DNA of 64,000 nucleotides, taken from SHVZ01 sp044223515 (GTDB lineage: Bacteria > Pseudomonadota > Alphaproteobacteria > SHVZ01). The DNA is taken from positions 1-64,000 of the forward strand of contig JBGALV010000006.1 in assembly GCA_044223515.1 (NCBI GenBank), written 5' to 3'. A program made the position numbers and the translations under genes. Positions within the stretch are counted from its first letter, which is position 1. Each line of letters begins with the position of its first letter. Below, piece after piece: positions 63,001 to 64,000 of this stretch. Under the pieces are notes generated by a model. It did no database searches. It was not told where the DNA came from and saw only the letters and a list, made by a program, of their open reading frames with translations.

Positions 63001-63637
63001 GACGCTGGCGCATCTGCTGCTGCGCTTCTGGGATCCGCCCGCCGGATCGATCCGCGTCGACGGCATCGAGACACGCGCGCTCGGCCTCGACGAGCTTCGC
63101 CGCCAGGTCGCACTGGTCTCGCAGGATACGTATCTCTTCAACGGCGACCTCGCCTTCAACCTCCGCCTCGGCAAGGACGCGGCGACCGAGGCCGAGCTGT
63201 GGGACGCGCTCGAGCGCGCCGCGCTCGCCGACTTCGTCCGCTCGCTTCCCGACGGGCTGGCGACGCCGATCGGCGAGCGTGGCCTGAAGCTCTCGGGCGG
63301 GCAGCGCCAGCGCCTCGCGATCGCCCGCGCCGTGCTCAAGGACGCGCCGATCCTGATCCTCGACGAGGCGACCTCGCACCTGGACGCGGTCAGCGAGCGC
63401 CGCGTGCGGAAGGCGATCGACGATCTCGCGCGCGGACGCACCACGCTGGTGATCGCGCATCGCCTCTCGACTGTGCGCGAGGCCGATGAGATCGTCGTCC
63501 TCGACGGTGGCCGCGTGCGCGAGCAGGGCCGCCACGAGGAGCTGCTGGCCAAGGGCGGCCTTTACGCGACGCTGGTCCGCCGCCAGGCCGAGGCCGCCGA
63601 TCCCGGTGCCCGCTGGCGCGGCGCCGCGGCGGGGTGA
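60035..63637 (+). CDS. fused two-half ABC exporter (CydDC-like)
   Basis: This 1200-residue protein contains two complete exporter halves. Half 1: six-helix domain about 15-320, NBD with Walker A GPSGAGKST (about 368), LSGGQ, LVLDEALSS and the H-loop FAHRLSS. A linker of about 50 residues joins it to half 2: six helices about 640-900, NBD with Walker A GPSGAGKTT (about 982), LSGGQ, LILDEATSHLD and IAHRLST. Both sites look catalytically intact. The halves resemble CydD and CydC, which export cysteine and glutathione for cytochrome bd and c assembly, but a different substrate is possible. ATG 60035 was chosen; upstream codons cross the palindrome. Prokaryotic exporters are usually half-size. Confidence 0.88.
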   Translation: MYFDPRLWPFTEGVRARLLAVAVLGVVASAAGVARLALLGWLIARALNGAPAGDLLWPAALTAAMILIRAGLENWRTRVAQRTAATVLQHLRARLLDHLLGLGPAAVSGLRTGEATLVLNEAVEQLNTYFGSYLPQLLVALVTPAGIFVFLAWLDLPVALVLLAAALGALLLPSLLHRRASDGAVARARAYKAFAADFLDSIQGLPTLAAFGQTANRARHLGERSADLYRATMWVLSVSVATRGVTDGAIALGAAGALVLGAYRVVDGSMPLESLAIVLMLGVEAFRPFRDLRDMLHAGMLGQAAAEAILGFLARTPAVIETPKAGVAVRQPSLAFEDVAFAYPEGTRAALDGLTFNVEAGQRIAVVGPSGAGKSTIVRLLLRFHDAQRGTVRVGDADIRDLSLADLRRQIAVVGQDTFLFHGTVEENLRLARPEATHEQIEAAARAANAHGFIQRLPQGYATVVGERGLKLSGGQRQRLAIARALLKDAPILVLDEALSSVDAENEAAIQEALDRLMAGRTTLVFAHRLSSVIGADRILVLDKGKLVESGTHQALMTMGGLYHELMAEQSRGGDRLIAGDAKIETDAAGEGDTKGHVPMPEPESGIITAHGSALSALGSLWRRVGPWRTGIVATFGLGLGRVIAFIGVSAISALIVLNLKAGANFDSLVTWLFAAAVAAGLLHWFESWLAHDVAYRMLADLRLALFRKLASLGPAYLLRRRSGDLVSMATHDVELVEYFVAHTLVPAAVGVLVPAAVLIGLAWMNPWLAVVLAPFLVVAAASPALARRRVDRLGSEMRMSLGRLNAHVTDTVQGLAEVVAFQREDDRRRDLTELSRTLGDARLAFLGDMARQANLLEATTGLGGLAIALTGAGLAASGTMSAGLVPLATLIGMSAFLPISEIAHVGRQLADTFGATRRLDLLENEPATVVDGPARLPAQPAADTPALAFDHVGFGYPGTLRPALADVSLALKRGATVALVGPSGAGKTTLAHLLLRFWDPPAGSIRVDGIETRALGLDELRRQVALVSQDTYLFNGDLAFNLRLGKDAATEAELWDALERAALADFVRSLPDGLATPIGERGLKLSGGQRQRLAIARAVLKDAPILILDEATSHLDAVSERRVRKAIDDLARGRTTLVIAHRLSTVREADEIVVLDGGRVREQGRHEELLAKGGLYATLVRRQAEAADPGARWRGAAAG

Positions 63638-63720
63638 CGGCGGCCGCAACCGCTTCTCGACGGATTCTTTCGATGGCGCGGCGAACATCTTCCGCGCCGA
63701 ATGGTTCCCGCCGGCGTCGC

Positions 63721-63746
63721 GGAACCGCGTCCTTCGGCGCTCCGTT
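63721..63746 (+). promoter_or_regulatory. EcfG-type general stress promoter
   Basis: GGAAC (63721-63725), a 17-bp spacer and CGTT (63743-63746) match the alphaproteobacterial sigma-EcfG consensus exactly. The predicted start would leave a 5' UTR of about 20-25 bases containing the AGGAG ribosome site of the gene at 63776. Confidence 0.7.
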
Positions 63747-63775
63747 ATCGGGTACCTGCCCGAAGGAGATCCCTA

Positions 63776-64000
63776 GTGACGAACAGTAAAAAGCTTCGCC
63801 CCGAGGTCCGAGAGACCGGTACCGCCAATCTTTCCGACGAACAGAAGGCGCCGAAGCCGGCCCAGATCCCGCCGGATCCGCAGGATCTCGGCCGCCCGAT
63901 GACCGACGATGAGAAGGTCGACGAGGCGCTGCTCGAGAGCATGGATGCGAGCGACCCGCCGGCGATCGGCGCCCCCACCCGCGTCGGCAGCCCCAGGCAG
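63776..64000 (+). CDS. small acidic protein, truncated by the window end
   Basis: Starting at GTG 63776, with AAGGAGA 6 bp upstream, an open frame runs 75 codons to the window end without a stop. The product is hydrophilic and proline/aspartate-rich. The stretch DEALLESMDASDPPAIG resembles the ASDPP motif of short alphaproteobacterial proteins of unknown function that often lie behind stress promoters. There is no signal peptide or helix. The C-terminus is outside the window. Confidence 0.6.
   Translation, partial: MTNSKKLRPEVRETGTANLSDEQKAPKPAQIPPDPQDLGRPMTDDEKVDEALLESMDASDPPAIGAPTRVGSPRQ

Noticed and set aside
59960..63688. A 1242-codon minus-strand frame opposite the ABC exporter
   Set aside because: Antisense shadow of a gene with complete Walker A, signature and Walker B motifs in both halves.

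Overview
The window is about 69-70 % G+C and almost entirely coding, with high G+C at third codon positions. It looks like the chromosome of a free-living alphaproteobacterium. Supporting signs are a fused trpE-trpG gene preceded by a rhizobium-type trpL leader with three tandem Trp codons, an EcfG-like (GGAAC-N17-CGTT) stress promoter, a leucine/acyl-CoA carboxylase operon, a form II CoxL-type molybdenum hydroxylase, and dispersed GC-rich palindromes in intergenic gaps. I cannot fix the order or genus. I see no tRNA, rRNA, CRISPR array, insertion sequence or phage gene.

Layout. 1-4.5 kb: an (R)-amine-transaminase-like class IV aminotransferase, a beta-lactamase-fold serine hydrolase, an ABM-domain protein and an SDR, two very small membrane proteins, a DUF2934-like protein, and three copies of a palindromic repeat. 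4.5-8.3 kb: a coxS-coxL-coxM-type operon (minus strand) ending in a clear terminator. 8.5-15.4 kb: a translationally coupled operon (DsbA-like isomerase, MCC beta, enoyl-CoA hydratase, AGE epimerase, MCC alpha, SDR), probably for leucine/branched acyl-CoA breakdown. 15.4-16.2 kb: pterin dehydratase and a zincin. 16.2-25.4 kb: a chemosensory operon (DUF4399 secreted protein, MCP, CheR, triple-CheW protein, CheB, CheA, CheW) with a convergent receiver protein; a palindrome lies upstream of its first gene. 25.8-28.3 kb: M81 peptidase and a MetE-like zinc methyltransferase. 28.4-31.1 kb: a universal stress protein facing a UDG/Sir2/ThpR overlapping group.

31.2-38.8 kb: a 2366-residue hybrid histidine kinase with about 13 PAS domains, two receivers and an Hpt domain, followed by a single-domain receiver. 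38.9-41.8 kb: an HPP membrane protein and trpEG with its promoter, trpL leader peptide and attenuator. 41.8-44.6 kb: a ten-MORN-repeat secreted protein flanked by two paralogous exported alpha/beta hydrolases. 44.7-48.1 kb: a peptide-type ABC importer without ATPase genes. 48.1-56.4 kb: DUF2817, a VOC protein, a MacAB/DevBCA-like ABC exporter, a Tat-exported deaminase, a secreted hydrolase, an isochorismatase-family amidase, another VOC protein and a HAD phosphatase. 56.5-59.9 kb: a second phosphorelay (Cache hybrid kinase with Hpt, PAS_5 protein, receiver). 60.0-63.6 kb: a 1200-residue fused CydDC-like ABC exporter behind a perfect 9-1-9 Fur-box-like palindrome. 63.8 kb-end: a truncated small gene behind an EcfG-type promoter.

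The window is rich in signalling: one chemosensory array and two Hpt-terminated phosphorelays, with four receiver-domain proteins (CheB and three stand-alone receivers) in addition to those fused to kinases. The strongest regulatory finding is the trp leader/attenuator. The strongest architectural findings are the 13-PAS kinase and the triple-CheW chemosensory operon.
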